DNA of 15,170 nucleotides, taken from Calditrichia bacterium (GTDB lineage Bacteria > Calditrichota > Calditrichia > RBG-13-44-9 > J042). The stretch is from NCBI GenBank assembly GCA_030430345.1, contig JAUIFT010000009.1, forward strand, positions 1-15,170, written 5' to 3'. Of the stretch, positions 5,951 to 13,190 are shown in pieces. A program made the translations under genes and the position numbers. The notes under the pieces are model-generated. The model made no database searches, had not been told where the DNA came from, and worked only from the letters and a program-made list of their open reading frames with translations. Every line of letters begins with the position of its first letter. The stretch's first letter is position 1.

Positions 5951-6661
5951 ATGCGATTTTTTCTACCGATATTAATTCTACTGCTGATAATATCATCCTA
6001 TACATTTGCCCAGAGTATCTATTTAGGCGCTAGCGGCACACTTTCCACCAGCATTAGTGAGAGCAATACAGAAGCTCCGGTTGTCGATCATCGCAACGTT
6101 GGGATTGCCGGCCTCGACTTTCGCTACAAATTTCGGAATGAGCTGCCGTTATCCATCGGCTTGCAGGCCCGCTACGGGGAACGCACTCTGCTTGATCGCG
6201 GTCCGGTTTTCGGGGATGGCACTGCGAATCCCACCGGATTAAACCGGGATTTGAAAATTTTTCTGATGGAAGTTCCGCTATTATACCATCGCCCTCTTTC
6301 TCAAACCTGGATGCTAAATGGTGGCCTGCAAAGTGGTTTTTCTTATCTGAAGGTAAATGAACTGGCGACTTTTCATACTTCCGGTGGTGGGGCACCGGTT
6401 GCTCAGGCCACTGGCTCGGGCTCGGGAACGTCCTTTTCACTATCGCCGGTTCTCCAACTTAGCCACCAGCTTAGCGCGCCGGCTTTTCTGACGATTGGCG
6501 CCGAATACCGCTTGCTGCAGTTCGATGTCACCTGGATAAAAGATTTCGAATTTGCCGAAGTCCTCAATCCCTTGCTTTCAGATGCTACCGGCACTTTTGA
6601 TCTCGATGGCTTTTATTTCAATGTCGGCCTGCATTTCAAACTTTGGGAATCTGACGAATAA
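5951..6661 (+). CDS. outer-membrane beta-barrel protein (PorT/OMP_b-brl-like)
   Basis: The 236-residue protein opens with a clear signal peptide (MRFFLPILILLLIISSYTFA, likely cut before QS). The rest is an alternating polar/nonpolar strand pattern typical of small barrels: SIYLGASGTLS, AGLDFRYKF, SIGLQARYGER, LMEVPLLYHRPL, WMLNGGLQSGFSY, SFSLSPVLQLSHQ, TIGAEYRLLQFDV and a last strand FYFNVGLHFKLW ending in aromatic/hydrophobic residues. The segment EVPLLYHR resembles the 'E(I/V)PLL' strand common in Bacteroidetes-type barrels. Start is ATG at 5951 with AAGGAG 7 nt upstream. It is a single-gene unit divergent from pspF. Function is unknown; a link to the envelope-stress locus is possible only by proximity. 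Confidence 0.82.
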   Translation: MRFFLPILILLLIISSYTFAQSIYLGASGTLSTSISESNTEAPVVDHRNVGIAGLDFRYKFRNELPLSIGLQARYGERTLLDRGPVFGDGTANPTGLNRDLKIFLMEVPLLYHRPLSQTWMLNGGLQSGFSYLKVNELATFHTSGGGAPVAQATGSGSGTSFSLSPVLQLSHQLSAPAFLTIGAEYRLLQFDVTWIKDFEFAEVLNPLLSDATGTFDLDGFYFNVGLHFKLWESDE

Positions 6662-6667
6662 GCAATA

Positions 6668-6698
6668 ATAGACAATCACCCCTTGGGCTATTGTCTAT
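6668..6698 (+). terminator. hairpin after the beta-barrel gene
   Basis: ATAGACAAT (6668-6676) pairs with ATTGTCTAT (6690-6698), with a small inner CCC/GGG pairing. It starts 6 bp after the stop codon, but no U-tract follows, so it may protect the 3' end or be Rho-linked rather than a classic terminator. Confidence 0.45.
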
Positions 6699-6721
6699 AA
6701 GTGATAACATGAAATATTTCA

Positions 6722-6734
6722 GCCCCATGGGGGC
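6722..6734. repeat. short GC-rich palindrome in the 6662-6910 gap
   Basis: GCCCC-AT-GGGGGC is followed by GTCATGTAT. The 249-bp gap holds this, the preceding hairpin and no convincing gene. The form (GC palindrome followed by G(T/A)CATGT) resembles dispersed intergenic elements I recall from environmental genomes; one copy cannot prove that. Confidence 0.4.
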
Positions 6735-6910
6735 GTCATGTATCCCTGCTTGCAAAGCGGAAAATAACCATAGCCCAAAGGCCTACCACAAGACCATCCC
6801 CTCTTTCTTCAAAACATGTTTACAATCTACCACGAAAAATGCGCTGGACTTTCAGCTCCAAGGAAAGCATATTTACAGACAAATCAATCCTAAACGGAGA
6901 AAGGGAGTCT

Positions 6911-7327
6911 ATGAAACAGCAATATTTTTTAGCAGCAATTTTTGTTTCGTTATTTCTGTGGGTGGTGTCTTATAGCGCCTATCAGGATGGAGATGCGGTA
7001 TCGGTGAAGAATTTTGTTTTTTGCAGCGGCGTGGAAGAAAGGCAGCCGGTCGGGCAGGATACGGTATTTAGCAATACCATCGAGCGGATTTACTGCTACA
7101 CAGAATTTGCCAGCAGCAGCGGTAACGATACCGTCCACCATGTCTGGTATCACGGCGAAGAAGAACGGGCGCGGGTCGCGCAGAACATCAAATCGACGCG
7201 CTGGCGCAGTTGGAGCTCCAAACGAATCGTTCCTTCCTGGAGCGGCGACTGGCGGGTGGATATCGTCGCGGCAGACGGTAGTGTGCTGGCCAGTAAATCG
7301 TTTACGGTACGAAAAGACGGGGAGTAG
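6911..7327 (+). CDS. DUF2914 domain-containing protein
   Basis: The 138-residue protein has an N-terminal hydrophobic segment at about 6-23 that could be an uncleaved anchor or a signal peptide. The rest matches DUF2914: FCSGVEERQPVG (37-48), the RIYCYTEF strand, HHVWYHGEEERARV, RWRSWSSKRI, and GDWRVDIVAADGSVLASKSFTV at the end. In related proteins this domain follows membrane segments and is taken to lie on the outer face; its function is unknown. Start is ATG at 6911 with GGGAG a few bases before it; an upstream in-frame extension has no ribosome site and would bury the hydrophobic segment. It is convergent with rfbB, with an inverted repeat between them. Confidence 0.85.
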   Translation: MKQQYFLAAIFVSLFLWVVSYSAYQDGDAVSVKNFVFCSGVEERQPVGQDTVFSNTIERIYCYTEFASSSGNDTVHHVWYHGEEERARVAQNIKSTRWRSWSSKRIVPSWSGDWRVDIVAADGSVLASKSFTVRKDGE

Positions 7328-7353
7328 TTTCCTGATCTAAGAACAGAGTAAAT

Positions 7354-7416
7354 TAAGTGGCAGTAGCAGCTCGCAGTTAAGAACAACTGCCTGCTGCCAC
7401 TGCCCAGTGCCACTTA
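7354..7416. repeat. multi-arm inverted repeat between convergent genes
   Basis: Outer arms TAAGTGGCA (7354-7362) and TGCCACTTA (7408-7416) enclose an inner perfect hairpin GCAGTT/AACTGC (7373-7378 with 7385-7390). CAGTAGCAG (7361-7369) also pairs imperfectly with CTGCTGCCACTG (7391-7402). It fills the 94-bp gap between the convergent DUF2914 and rfbB genes and may stop transcription both ways, though there is no U-tract. GCAGT/ACTGCC-rich intergenic units like this often prove to be dispersed repeats. Confidence 0.6.
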
Positions 7417-7421
7417 CTTAA

Positions 7422-8474
7422 CTAATCACCGTATTGCTCCTTCATCCAATGCTGATATTCACCGCTTTTCACCCGGGATACCCATTGCTCATTTTCCAGA
7501 TACCACTCGATGGTTTTGCGGATGCCGGTCGCAAAAGATTCCGCCGGCTGCCAACCAAGTTCCTGCTTGATTTTGCTGAAATCGATGGCGTAGCGCCAGT
7601 CGTGCCCGGGACGATCTTTTACAAAGGTGATCAGCTCTTCCCGCGGGGCGCCGCCATCCGCCGGTAAAATTTCGTCCAGGCAGCGGCAAATTTCCCGAAC
7701 AACCTCAAGGTTTTGCATTTCGTTATCCCCACCGACATTATAGGTCTGCCCGTGGCGGCCACGATTCATAATTGTCCAGATGGCAACGCAGTGATCCCGC
7801 ACGTAGAGCCAGTCCCGCACGTTGCTGCCATCGCCATATACCGGCAGCGGCTTGCGCGCCTGCGCATTGAGCACCATTAAGGGAATCAACTTTTCCGGGA
7901 ATTGATAAGGCCCGTAATTATTGGAGCAATTGGAGATAGTCACCGGAATACCGTAAGTCTTATAATAGGCCCGCACCAGGTGATCGGAAGAAGCTTTTGA
8001 AGCGGAATAGGGACTATTGGGCTTGTAGGAGGTCGCTTCGGTAAAAAATCCTTCATCGCCCAGGCTGCCAAAAACTTCATCGGTGCTGACGTGGTGAAAC
8101 AACTGCAGCCCATCCTGACGTTCGCGGGCAATTTCCAGCAAGTTGAAAGTACCGATAACATTCGTCTGGATAAAAGCGCCGGGACTGACGATCGAACGAT
8201 CTACATGGGATTCCGCCGCAAAATGGCAGATTGTATCAACGTCATACTTTTCAGCAATCTGCCGCAGCTTTTCCAGATCGCAGATGTCGGCATTTTCGAA
8301 GATGTAGCGCCCGGGAAAATCTTTTTCGATACTTTGCAGGTTTTCCGGATTCCCGGCATAGGTGAGTACATCAAGATTGATAATCCTGCCGCTAAAATCG
8401 GTTTCCCGCAATACATAGTGGATAAAGTTCGCGCCTATAAAACCGCATCCGCCGGTCACTAAAATGTTTTTCAT
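7422..8474 (-). CDS. rfbB: dTDP-glucose 4,6-dehydratase
   Basis: The enzyme converts dTDP-glucose to dTDP-4-keto-6-deoxyglucose, the second step toward dTDP-rhamnose and related surface sugars. The 350-residue protein has the NAD-binding GGCGFIGANF (8-17), the catalytic Thr-Asp-Glu triad in HVSTDEVFG (131-133), YSASK (Tyr156, Lys160), and the signature ISNCSNNYGPYQFPEKLIPL, all at the usual spacing for RfbB/RmlB. Start is ATG at 8474 (MKNILVTGG); a longer reading would add 19 residues with no homology and no ribosome site. No rmlA, rmlC or rmlD is in the window, so it appears as a lone copy, or its partners lie elsewhere. Probably its own transcript. Confidence 0.96.
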   Translation of the reverse strand: MKNILVTGGCGFIGANFIHYVLRETDFSGRIINLDVLTYAGNPENLQSIEKDFPGRYIFENADICDLEKLRQIAEKYDVDTICHFAAESHVDRSIVSPGAFIQTNVIGTFNLLEIARERQDGLQLFHHVSTDEVFGSLGDEGFFTEATSYKPNSPYSASKASSDHLVRAYYKTYGIPVTISNCSNNYGPYQFPEKLIPLMVLNAQARKPLPVYGDGSNVRDWLYVRDHCVAIWTIMNRGRHGQTYNVGGDNEMQNLEVVREICRCLDEILPADGGAPREELITFVKDRPGHDWRYAIDFSKIKQELGWQPAESFATGIRKTIEWYLENEQWVSRVKSGEYQHWMKEQYGD

Positions 8475-8494
8475 TATGCTCTCTTTTCTTTTTT

Positions 8495-8524
8495 GCCACT
8501 GATTATCACGGATATAAACAGATG
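8495..8524. repeat. degenerate GATTATCACGGAT-type intergenic repeat
   Basis: The stretch GCCACTGATTATCACG at 8495-8510 followed by GATATAAACAGATG has the loose 10-12-bp rhythm CAC.GATTA.CAC.GAT..A.ACAGAT. I recall very similar sequence scattered between genes in many environmental Gram-negative genomes. The rest of the 232-bp gap before rfbB is AT-rich with no gene I can support. Confidence 0.45.
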
Positions 8525-8706
8525 AAATCAAATATAAAATCTATGCATCTTCTCATTTCTGAAAATATATGGGCATCTGCGACCAAAATTCATCTTTAAA
8601 AAAATTAATATGTAACAACTCATATCGCTACGCTAAGTATTTACACCGCTGTATAGATTACGTTTTAAAGGAAGGATTTTATTCGAAGCTTATGCAGTAA
8701 GAGATA

Positions 8707-9387
8707 TTACTTCGCGCCGCTGAACTCGTAATTTGTTTCGCTGATCACCGGTTCGTAACGATAAACTTTGTTCCACAGATTCAAGGTTGTCGCGACATCG
8801 AACTCGCAGTAACGGACGATGCGCTCCCATTCATTTTCGATATATGCATCGAACACCTTGCCACCGCTTAAGTCTCCTTTTGGACTGGGAATGCCATGCA
8901 GCTCCGCTAAAATACCGAGGGACATCACCTTGCTGAAATCCCAATTATAATAATGCATCATCAGGTCGAAGTGCGGATCGGTGCGATAACGGGCGAGCAT
9001 ACGAAAACGATCATTGGAAGGTTTGATGCCGTGGTAAGTCATTCGCTGCAGAATAAAGGGGATATCGAAACCGATGCCATTATAATGGATGAACACGCCG
9101 CGTACCGTTTTTATGACGTGATTAAATTCTTCGAGGATCTTGTATTCGTCATGCCCGTAAAGGGACTTCAGCTTGATTTTTTCACCGTTATGAATATACC
9201 CGAGGGAGATACAGATCACCTTTCCAAAATCGCCATTGATGCTGGCAAAATAGCGAAAGTCGAAATCCGGATTCCGCTCCTTTTGCCGGTCAATTTTTCC
9301 CTGGACGTACGCCTGCACTGTTTCGCTGTATTCAGAAAAATCGGCGGCGGGAACGGTTTCAATATCTAGTGCGAGATGGTCTGCCAT
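8707..9387 (-). CDS. predicted 3'-5' exonuclease, DNA polymerase B exonuclease-like (DEDDy)
   Basis: The 226-residue protein is a stand-alone RNase-H-fold exonuclease of the PolB_exo2 type. Exo I is LALDIET (Asp8, Glu10), Exo II is HYNGIGFDIPF (Asn103, Asp108), and Exo III is RYCEFDVATT (Tyr193, Asp197), giving the four acidic residues and the Tyr of DEDDy enzymes that bind two metal ions. SLGYI, VFIHYNG and DLMMHYYNW fit the family strands. No polymerase domain is present. It probably trims DNA or RNA 3' ends in repair; the substrate is unknown. Start is ATG at 9387 with AGAGGAAA upstream. The dCMP deaminase gene ends 110 bp upstream on the same strand, a pairing that would suit a DNA-precursor/repair theme, but cotranscription is not proven. 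Confidence 0.9.
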   Translation of the reverse strand: MADHLALDIETVPAADFSEYSETVQAYVQGKIDRQKERNPDFDFRYFASINGDFGKVICISLGYIHNGEKIKLKSLYGHDEYKILEEFNHVIKTVRGVFIHYNGIGFDIPFILQRMTYHGIKPSNDRFRMLARYRTDPHFDLMMHYYNWDFSKVMSLGILAELHGIPSPKGDLSGGKVFDAYIENEWERIVRYCEFDVATTLNLWNKVYRYEPVISETNYEFSGAK

Positions 9388-9497
9388 AATATTTCCTCTG
9401 GATGAAAATGTTTGCGGTGGCTGTCTGCTGAATAAAAACTAATCAATCCCCAAAGCGTTTGCAAGGACTAAGAGAGTTACAAATTCGGAGTTCGGAA

Positions 9498-9998
9498 TTA
9501 TGGTATGTATCCTTCAAACTTCTTCAACAAATCCTGCATGGACGGCATTTCCAGATGGCGCACTTTCGCCCCGGAGGATTTAAAGATCAATTCCGATGCC
9601 TGGTGAAAATCCTGCCCGCGGTATTTATCGGAAAGAAAAATGACTTCCTTAATTTTTTTCTGGGCAATCTGCTTCGCGCATTCGTTGCAGGGAAAAAGTG
9701 TGGCATAAATCCGGCAATTGCGCAGGTCATTGGTGGTCGAGCTAAGGATAGCATTGGCTTCCGCATGGACGACATAGGGATACTTGGTATTAATCCAGTC
9801 GCCTTCCCTTTCCCAGCTGAAATGCGCTTCGTCTACCCCGGCGATAAAACCATTATAGCCAGTACCGACAATATGGTTTTCATCATTAACGATCACTGCG
9901 CCCACTTTACTGCTGGGATCTTTCGACCGTAAAGACGTAAAGATAGCGATTCCCATAAAATATTCATCCCAGCTTAAAGAAATGGATGACTTCGCCAT
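9498..9998 (-). CDS. deoxycytidylate (dCMP) deaminase family protein
   Basis: This zinc enzyme makes dUMP from dCMP, feeding thymidylate synthesis. The 166-residue protein has HAEANAI (His78, catalytic Glu80) and PCNECAKQI (Cys104 and Cys107), the complete zinc-site set. The dCMP-type N-terminus SWDEYFMGIAIFTSLRSKDPSSKVGAVIV and GTGYNGF fit the ComEB/dCMP deaminase branch rather than cytidine or tRNA-adenosine deaminases. The insert GVDEAHFSWEREGDW is also typical of the branch. Start is ATG at 9998 with GGAGGT 7 nt upstream. The gap upstream (9999-10180) has two G-rich runs and no gene. Regulation by dCTP/dTTP is known for some members and cannot be read from the sequence. Confidence 0.93.
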   Translation of the reverse strand: MAKSSISLSWDEYFMGIAIFTSLRSKDPSSKVGAVIVNDENHIVGTGYNGFIAGVDEAHFSWEREGDWINTKYPYVVHAEANAILSSTTNDLRNCRIYATLFPCNECAKQIAQKKIKEVIFLSDKYRGQDFHQASELIFKSSGAKVRHLEMPSMQDLLKKFEGYIP

Positions 9999-10180
9999 TA
10001 ATACCTCCGCTTATTTGATTGTTATTTGCCCGATTAACAAGTGGCAACACAACGGCTTCAAAATGATTATTTATTCCTGGAAATCCACTCAAATCAGAGA
10101 CATTCCAATATAACAATCCCGGGGGGAATAACAATCACCAATCAGGAGATTTAGGGGGGGAATTATTACAATTTAGATGA

Positions 10181-11557
10181 CTATCGCCAAACGCTACTTT
10201 CCGGGAAAAAGGCATACCAACCAAACCAGAAAGAGAGATGCCCCGGCAACCGGGGTAAAGTGATCGCCCCATCGCCCCGGCGCAGATGTTCTTCGGCAAT
10301 TTCCCATTCACTGCCTTCGGAATCAAGCAGGCGCTTTCCGGAAGGATTTTCCAGGAATTTAATTTTACCACGTTCATAAATCCGCACCGCCATATTTTCC
10401 GCATCAGCGATTACCAGCAAATTCTTTCCATTGAACGAATCGTTGATCAATGGTTGCTTTGCCAACGTCTGCAGGGGATAGGCCAGGGAACGCCCGTTGA
10501 TATGAATGCCATAGATCCAGTCTTTCGCCTGAAGCCGATTATCCCGCCAGGCAACCGGGAACATGGTTTTATCGCTATCGAAATAGGTTTTGTAAGCAGC
10601 GCCGGGACGGTAATCCCTTTCATGTCCGGTCTTAATATCCAGCACTTTTGTCGCCGGATAACGTTTCCGCCACTCTCCCCAGGTGGTGCGCACAGTATAA
10701 AATGGCTGCAATTTCATATTTGCCTCGGCGGCTGCTCCGGAAACCGCTTCGCCGGTTAAGCTGGACCAGAGGGAATTTGTCTGCCGGTCGTACATTAACT
10801 TGTTGCTGCGATACAACAATCCGGACGATCCGAAAGTGACCGAAAGGCTGTCGTTTATTTTACCCAAATAAGCAATCGCCGCTCCGCACAGTGTGCAATA
10901 GGTAAGGGAAATGGCTTCACCACCAATGGTAGTGTTGAGCATCTCATGCCAGTTCAAAATGCGTAATGGATAGGCGCGATATTTACCATTGAGGGCGATG
11001 CCGAAAACATCATCATTATCGCTCAGGTAGAACGCTTTTTCTGCTGCCAACAAGGGCGGGTCGTCCAGCGCCGGAATGCCATCTTTGGCAACACCGCCCC
11101 AAACCACTTCATCGAGGCGGATTTGAAAATCGCGACCTTCAGCAAAGAAAGCGGCGATGGCCGGATCGATATTATTGTACAAATAAAATTTGTAGGATTG
11201 ATAAACCGGATGGGGCGTCACATCCTGCTGACCGAGCCACTCCATCCAGCGCGGCCAGCTTGCATCCATCTTTTTGCCGGTTATTTTCCGAAGCGGCTTT
11301 TTCCATTCTTTCGGAAAACGAATCAATTGCATCGCATCCATAAATGCCGGTAAAAGCGAGATATCTTCTTTCGCTGCCAGCCAGTCTGCCGATTTTTTCT
11401 GGATGGTCGGGCTTTTACTCAGCAACCCTTTCATTTTTTGCAAAATTTCCTGATCGTTTCGGTACGCCCCCTGTGCCTGCGCTGCCGATATCAGAAAGAG
11501 AAAAAAGAGCATTATGCAAGTCCACATATTCGCCGTCATCTTTTCTTTTAAACGCAC
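10181..11557 (-). CDS. secreted DUF3179 domain-containing protein
   Basis: The 458-residue protein has a signal peptide at about 11-29 (TCIMLFFLFLISAAQA, likely cut after AQA), then a helical region to about 140. The DUF3179 domain follows, with GVAKDGIPALDDPPL (155-169), RAYPLRILNWHEMLN (194-208), SLTYCTLCGAAIAYLG (217-232, a CxxC), TFGSSGLLYRSNKLMYDRQTNSLWSSLTGEAVSG (241-274) and TTWGEWRKRYPATKVL (291-306). The family is uncharacterised; the CxxC and the single His suggest a metal or redox site, which is inference. I chose GTG at 11557, since AAAGGG precedes it by 6 nt; ATG at 11539 is the fallback and keeps the signal peptide. A predicted promoter lies just upstream, so it is probably transcribed alone. 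Confidence 0.9.
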   Translation of the reverse strand: MRLKEKMTANMWTCIMLFFLFLISAAQAQGAYRNDQEILQKMKGLLSKSPTIQKKSADWLAAKEDISLLPAFMDAMQLIRFPKEWKKPLRKITGKKMDASWPRWMEWLGQQDVTPHPVYQSYKFYLYNNIDPAIAAFFAEGRDFQIRLDEVVWGGVAKDGIPALDDPPLLAAEKAFYLSDNDDVFGIALNGKYRAYPLRILNWHEMLNTTIGGEAISLTYCTLCGAAIAYLGKINDSLSVTFGSSGLLYRSNKLMYDRQTNSLWSSLTGEAVSGAAAEANMKLQPFYTVRTTWGEWRKRYPATKVLDIKTGHERDYRPGAAYKTYFDSDKTMFPVAWRDNRLQAKDWIYGIHINGRSLAYPLQTLAKQPLINDSFNGKNLLVIADAENMAVRIYERGKIKFLENPSGKRLLDSEGSEWEIAEEHLRRGDGAITLPRLPGHLSFWFGWYAFFPESSVWR

Positions 11558-11576
11558 AATGCGCCCTTTCTGATTT

Positions 11577-11604
11577 TGTATAATTGTTGCGCCAACATAA
11601 TCAA
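11577..11604 (-). promoter_or_regulatory. sigma-70-like promoter of the DUF3179 gene
   Basis: On the minus strand TTGATT (11599-11604), a 16-bp spacer and TATACA (11577-11582) end about 20 bp before the GTG start. The -35 hexamer equals that of the DUF4178 promoter. The spacer contains GTTG-GCG-CAAC, a small palindrome that could bind a regulator. By eye only. Confidence 0.45.
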
Positions 11605-11644
11605 TTCAGCGGTAACAATGCCTCACAAAAGAATAACATCCTGT

Positions 11645-11686
11645 AAAAAAAGGGGGGCTGCCCGGTCTTTCGACACCAGCAGCCCC
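11645..11686 (-). terminator. strong intrinsic terminator with no obvious upstream gene
   Basis: GGGGCTGC (11654-11661) pairs perfectly with GCAGCCCC (11679-11686), with an inner GTC/GAC pairing. Seven A at 11645-11651 give the minus-strand U-tract. The next gene upstream already has its own terminator at 11937-11971, so this one should end a separate short transcript. Confidence 0.85.
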
Positions 11687-11748
11687 TGGAGGGGAGGGAA
11701 GGAGTATAAACAAACTTAATTGGGATTTTACTTCTGTTTCCTCAACAC
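11645..11748 (-). ncRNA. candidate small RNA (~104 nt) with C-rich anti-Shine-Dalgarno-like stretch
   Basis: Inferred from an otherwise unexplained terminator, a sigma-54-like promoter about 100 bp before it, and no open reading frame worth calling between. On the minus strand the bases just before the terminator stem (complement of 11688-11705) read CTCCTTCCCTCCCCTCC, which could pair with ribosome-binding sites such as GGAGGG. C-rich single-stranded runs beside a terminator are typical of small RNAs that block translation. No known RNA family was recognised. The rest of the 441-bp gap 11558-11998 is AT-rich with no gene. Confidence 0.3.
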
Positions 11749-11759
11749 TTATATATTAA

Positions 11760-11774
11760 ACAAACCTCATGCCA
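11760..11774 (-). promoter_or_regulatory. possible sigma-54 promoter for the candidate small RNA
   Basis: The minus strand 11774-11760 reads TGGCATGAGGTTTGT. TGGCA, the G after the box and TTTG match the -24/-12 pattern with correct 10-bp spacing from GG, but the -12 dinucleotide is GT instead of GC. Start would be near 11748. I found no copy of the psp enhancer palindrome upstream. Confidence 0.3.
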
Positions 11775-11911
11775 TTTTCTGTTCATGCTTCAACCACAAG
11801 AAAGAACATCTACACAAGTCATTTTTTTACAAAAACTTAGAGCAAAAACCAAATTTAGAAATCCGAATAAAGATTGCCACCTATTGGGTATTACTACGCA
11901 ACGAATGAACA

Positions 11912-11923
11912 AAATTGGGTGAT
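11912..11923. repeat. AAATTGGGTGAT motif, copy 1
   Basis: AAATTGGGTGAT followed by ATGCCCC can form a GGG/CCC hairpin. The same 12 bases, followed by TTCCC, recur at 13305-13316. Both copies lie just beyond the 3' end of a minus-strand gene. Confidence 0.45.
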
Positions 11924-11936
11924 ATGCCCCAGATGC

Positions 11937-11971
11937 AAAAAAAACGGCAGACATTAAAAATGCCTGCCGTT
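11937..11971 (-). terminator. intrinsic terminator of the BON-OmpA/HhH unit
   Basis: AACGGCAG (11943-11950) pairs with CTGCCGTT (11964-11971), with inner CATT/AATG pairs. Eight A at 11937-11944 give the U-tract. It starts 28 bp after the stop codon at 11999. Confidence 0.9.
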
Positions 11972-11998
11972 AACAAAGTTTGCTTGTCCGTCGCTTCG

Positions 11999-12490
11999 TT
12001 ACTTGATTTCTTTTCCATATTTTTTATGGAAATGATTTCTTGCGCCAATCACCCAGCCATCGCGGCGGATGCGCCCCGGGAATTCACCGATTTTACCGGA
12101 AAGGTCGTCGATATCCTTGTCGTCCATCGTAGCGATCTGGCTAAAGCGAAAGATGCCCAAATCGTTCAGGCGCTTTTCGAGCACTTTTCCGATCCCCCAA
12201 ATTTTCTTCAGGTCATCCCGTTCGTCTTCCTGCACATCGGGCACAACAACAGCTGCCACCGGCGCTGCTTTCAATGATTTTCGACAATCTTCCAGGTCGG
12301 ATGTCAGGCTATCCACTTTTACCCGATACGCCTGAATTTCTTCTTCCAGGCTATATAGATTCGCTTTGGAAATATTCCGGTCTTTTTCATCGCGTTCATA
12401 GCGGCCTTTACACCAAAAATAGCCAATAATAAACCCCAGGATAAACGCTGCCAAGAGGCACAAAATGATTTGAGTAATCAGGTAAGTCAT
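11999..12490 (-). CDS. membrane-anchored coiled-coil protein with C-terminal helix-hairpin-helix domain
   Basis: The 163-residue protein has one N-terminal membrane segment (about 4-26, LITQIILCLLAAFILGFIIGYFW), then a charged coiled coil (about 33-75), an Ala/Val/Pro linker, and a C-terminal domain from about 92. DDLKKIWGIGKVLEKRLNDLGIFRFSQIATM is a classic helix-hairpin-helix, of the type often labelled 'flap endonuclease-1-like 5' DNA nuclease', though no nuclease residues are evident. DDLSGKIGEFPGRIRRDGWVIGARN closes it. Such a domain usually binds DNA or protein; why it is anchored to the membrane is unknown. Start is ATG at 12490, one base after the stop of the BON-OmpA gene, with GGAGG inside that gene's end, so translation is probably coupled. 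Confidence 0.82.
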   Translation of the reverse strand: MTYLITQIILCLLAAFILGFIIGYFWCKGRYERDEKDRNISKANLYSLEEEIQAYRVKVDSLTSDLEDCRKSLKAAPVAAVVVPDVQEDERDDLKKIWGIGKVLEKRLNDLGIFRFSQIATMDDKDIDDLSGKIGEFPGRIRRDGWVIGARNHFHKKYGKEIK

Positions 12491-12491
12491 C

Positions 12492-13190
12492 TTAATTTTC
12501 CTCCAGAACGTTAAATTCTACACGACGATTTTGCTGCTTGCCGCTCTCTTCATCATTATTAGCCAACGGCTTAGTTGCGCCATAGCCGGCGGTCTTCAGA
12601 CGGGCGCCATCAATATTTTTTCCGATCAAATATTGGCGAACAGCGATGGCGCGATTTTTACTTAACTCCAGGTTATACTGAGCATCGCCGGTGGCGTCTG
12701 TGTGTCCGGCAATTTCAATAACAGATGAAGGCTTCTGATTTAAAATGCTGGCAATTTCATCGAGCAGTTTATAACTGGCGGCATCAATAACCGCGCTATT
12801 AGACTCAAACTCGATGGTTTTTCCGGCCAGCAACGCATCCAGCTTGATCTGTGTTTCGGTTTTAGGCTTCGCTGGTGCAGTTGTTGTGTCCGGTGGCGGT
12901 ACCGGCGCCGCGACGGTCAGATTGTTAACCACACCGGCAACACCATACACATCGCTAACAATACCCGCTGCCTGGCCAGCAATTTCATCATTGGCAACTT
13001 CCCCGGCCAGGATTGCATGGCGGCCATTAAAACTGACATTTTCCAGCGAAATACCGGCATTTGTTAAGGCTTCCCGGGAGCGATTGGTAAGATCGCGGGC
13101 CATCTCATCTGCATGGAGAAAAATGCAAAGCAGACAGATGATCAAAAACCCCAGGAGCCCCAAAATAGCAAGGATAAATCTGCGTTTCAT
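12492..13190 (-). CDS. BON domain and OmpA-family C-terminal domain envelope protein
   Basis: The 232-residue protein has an N-terminal membrane segment (about 4-25). A BON domain follows at about 35-93 (REALTNAGISLENVSFNGRHAILAGEV...GVAGVVNNLTV), then a Pro/Thr linker, then an OmpA-like peptidoglycan-binding domain at about 118-230: IEFESNSAVIDAASYKLLDEIA, VIEIAGHTDATGDAQYNLELSKNRA, LKTAGYGATKPLANN and NRRVEFNV. The key Asp (in GHTD) and Arg (in NRRVEF) for binding diaminopimelate are present. It probably ties the inner membrane to the cell wall, as in the BON-OmpA protein ArfA of mycobacteria. Start is ATG at 13190 with GAGGT upstream; a longer start would add nine unrelated residues. First gene of a coupled pair. 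Confidence 0.9.
   Translation of the reverse strand: MKRRFILAILGLLGFLIICLLCIFLHADEMARDLTNRSREALTNAGISLENVSFNGRHAILAGEVANDEIAGQAAGIVSDVYGVAGVVNNLTVAAPVPPPDTTTAPAKPKTETQIKLDALLAGKTIEFESNSAVIDAASYKLLDEIASILNQKPSSVIEIAGHTDATGDAQYNLELSKNRAIAVRQYLIGKNIDGARLKTAGYGATKPLANNDEESGKQQNRRVEFNVLEEN

Noticed and set aside
6691..6975. 94-residue plus-strand frame in the gap before the DUF2914 gene
   Set aside because: It spans palindromic intergenic DNA and runs into the DUF2914 gene in another frame, with no ribosome site or recognisable sequence.
7398..7412. TGGCACTGGGCAGTG on the minus strand as a sigma-54 promoter
   Set aside because: The bases 10 bp after GG are TG, not GC, and it lies downstream of rfbB inside an inverted repeat with no gene to drive.
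10110..10165. Two GGGGGGAAT(A/T)A runs after the DUF3179 gene as a structured element
   Set aside because: G-runs are too few and unevenly spaced for a quadruplex, and no stem was found.
11720..11908. 62-residue plus-strand frame in the 11558-11998 gap
   Set aside because: It would start with TTG, 15 bases from any ribosome-like site, and its composition is that of AT-rich noncoding DNA.
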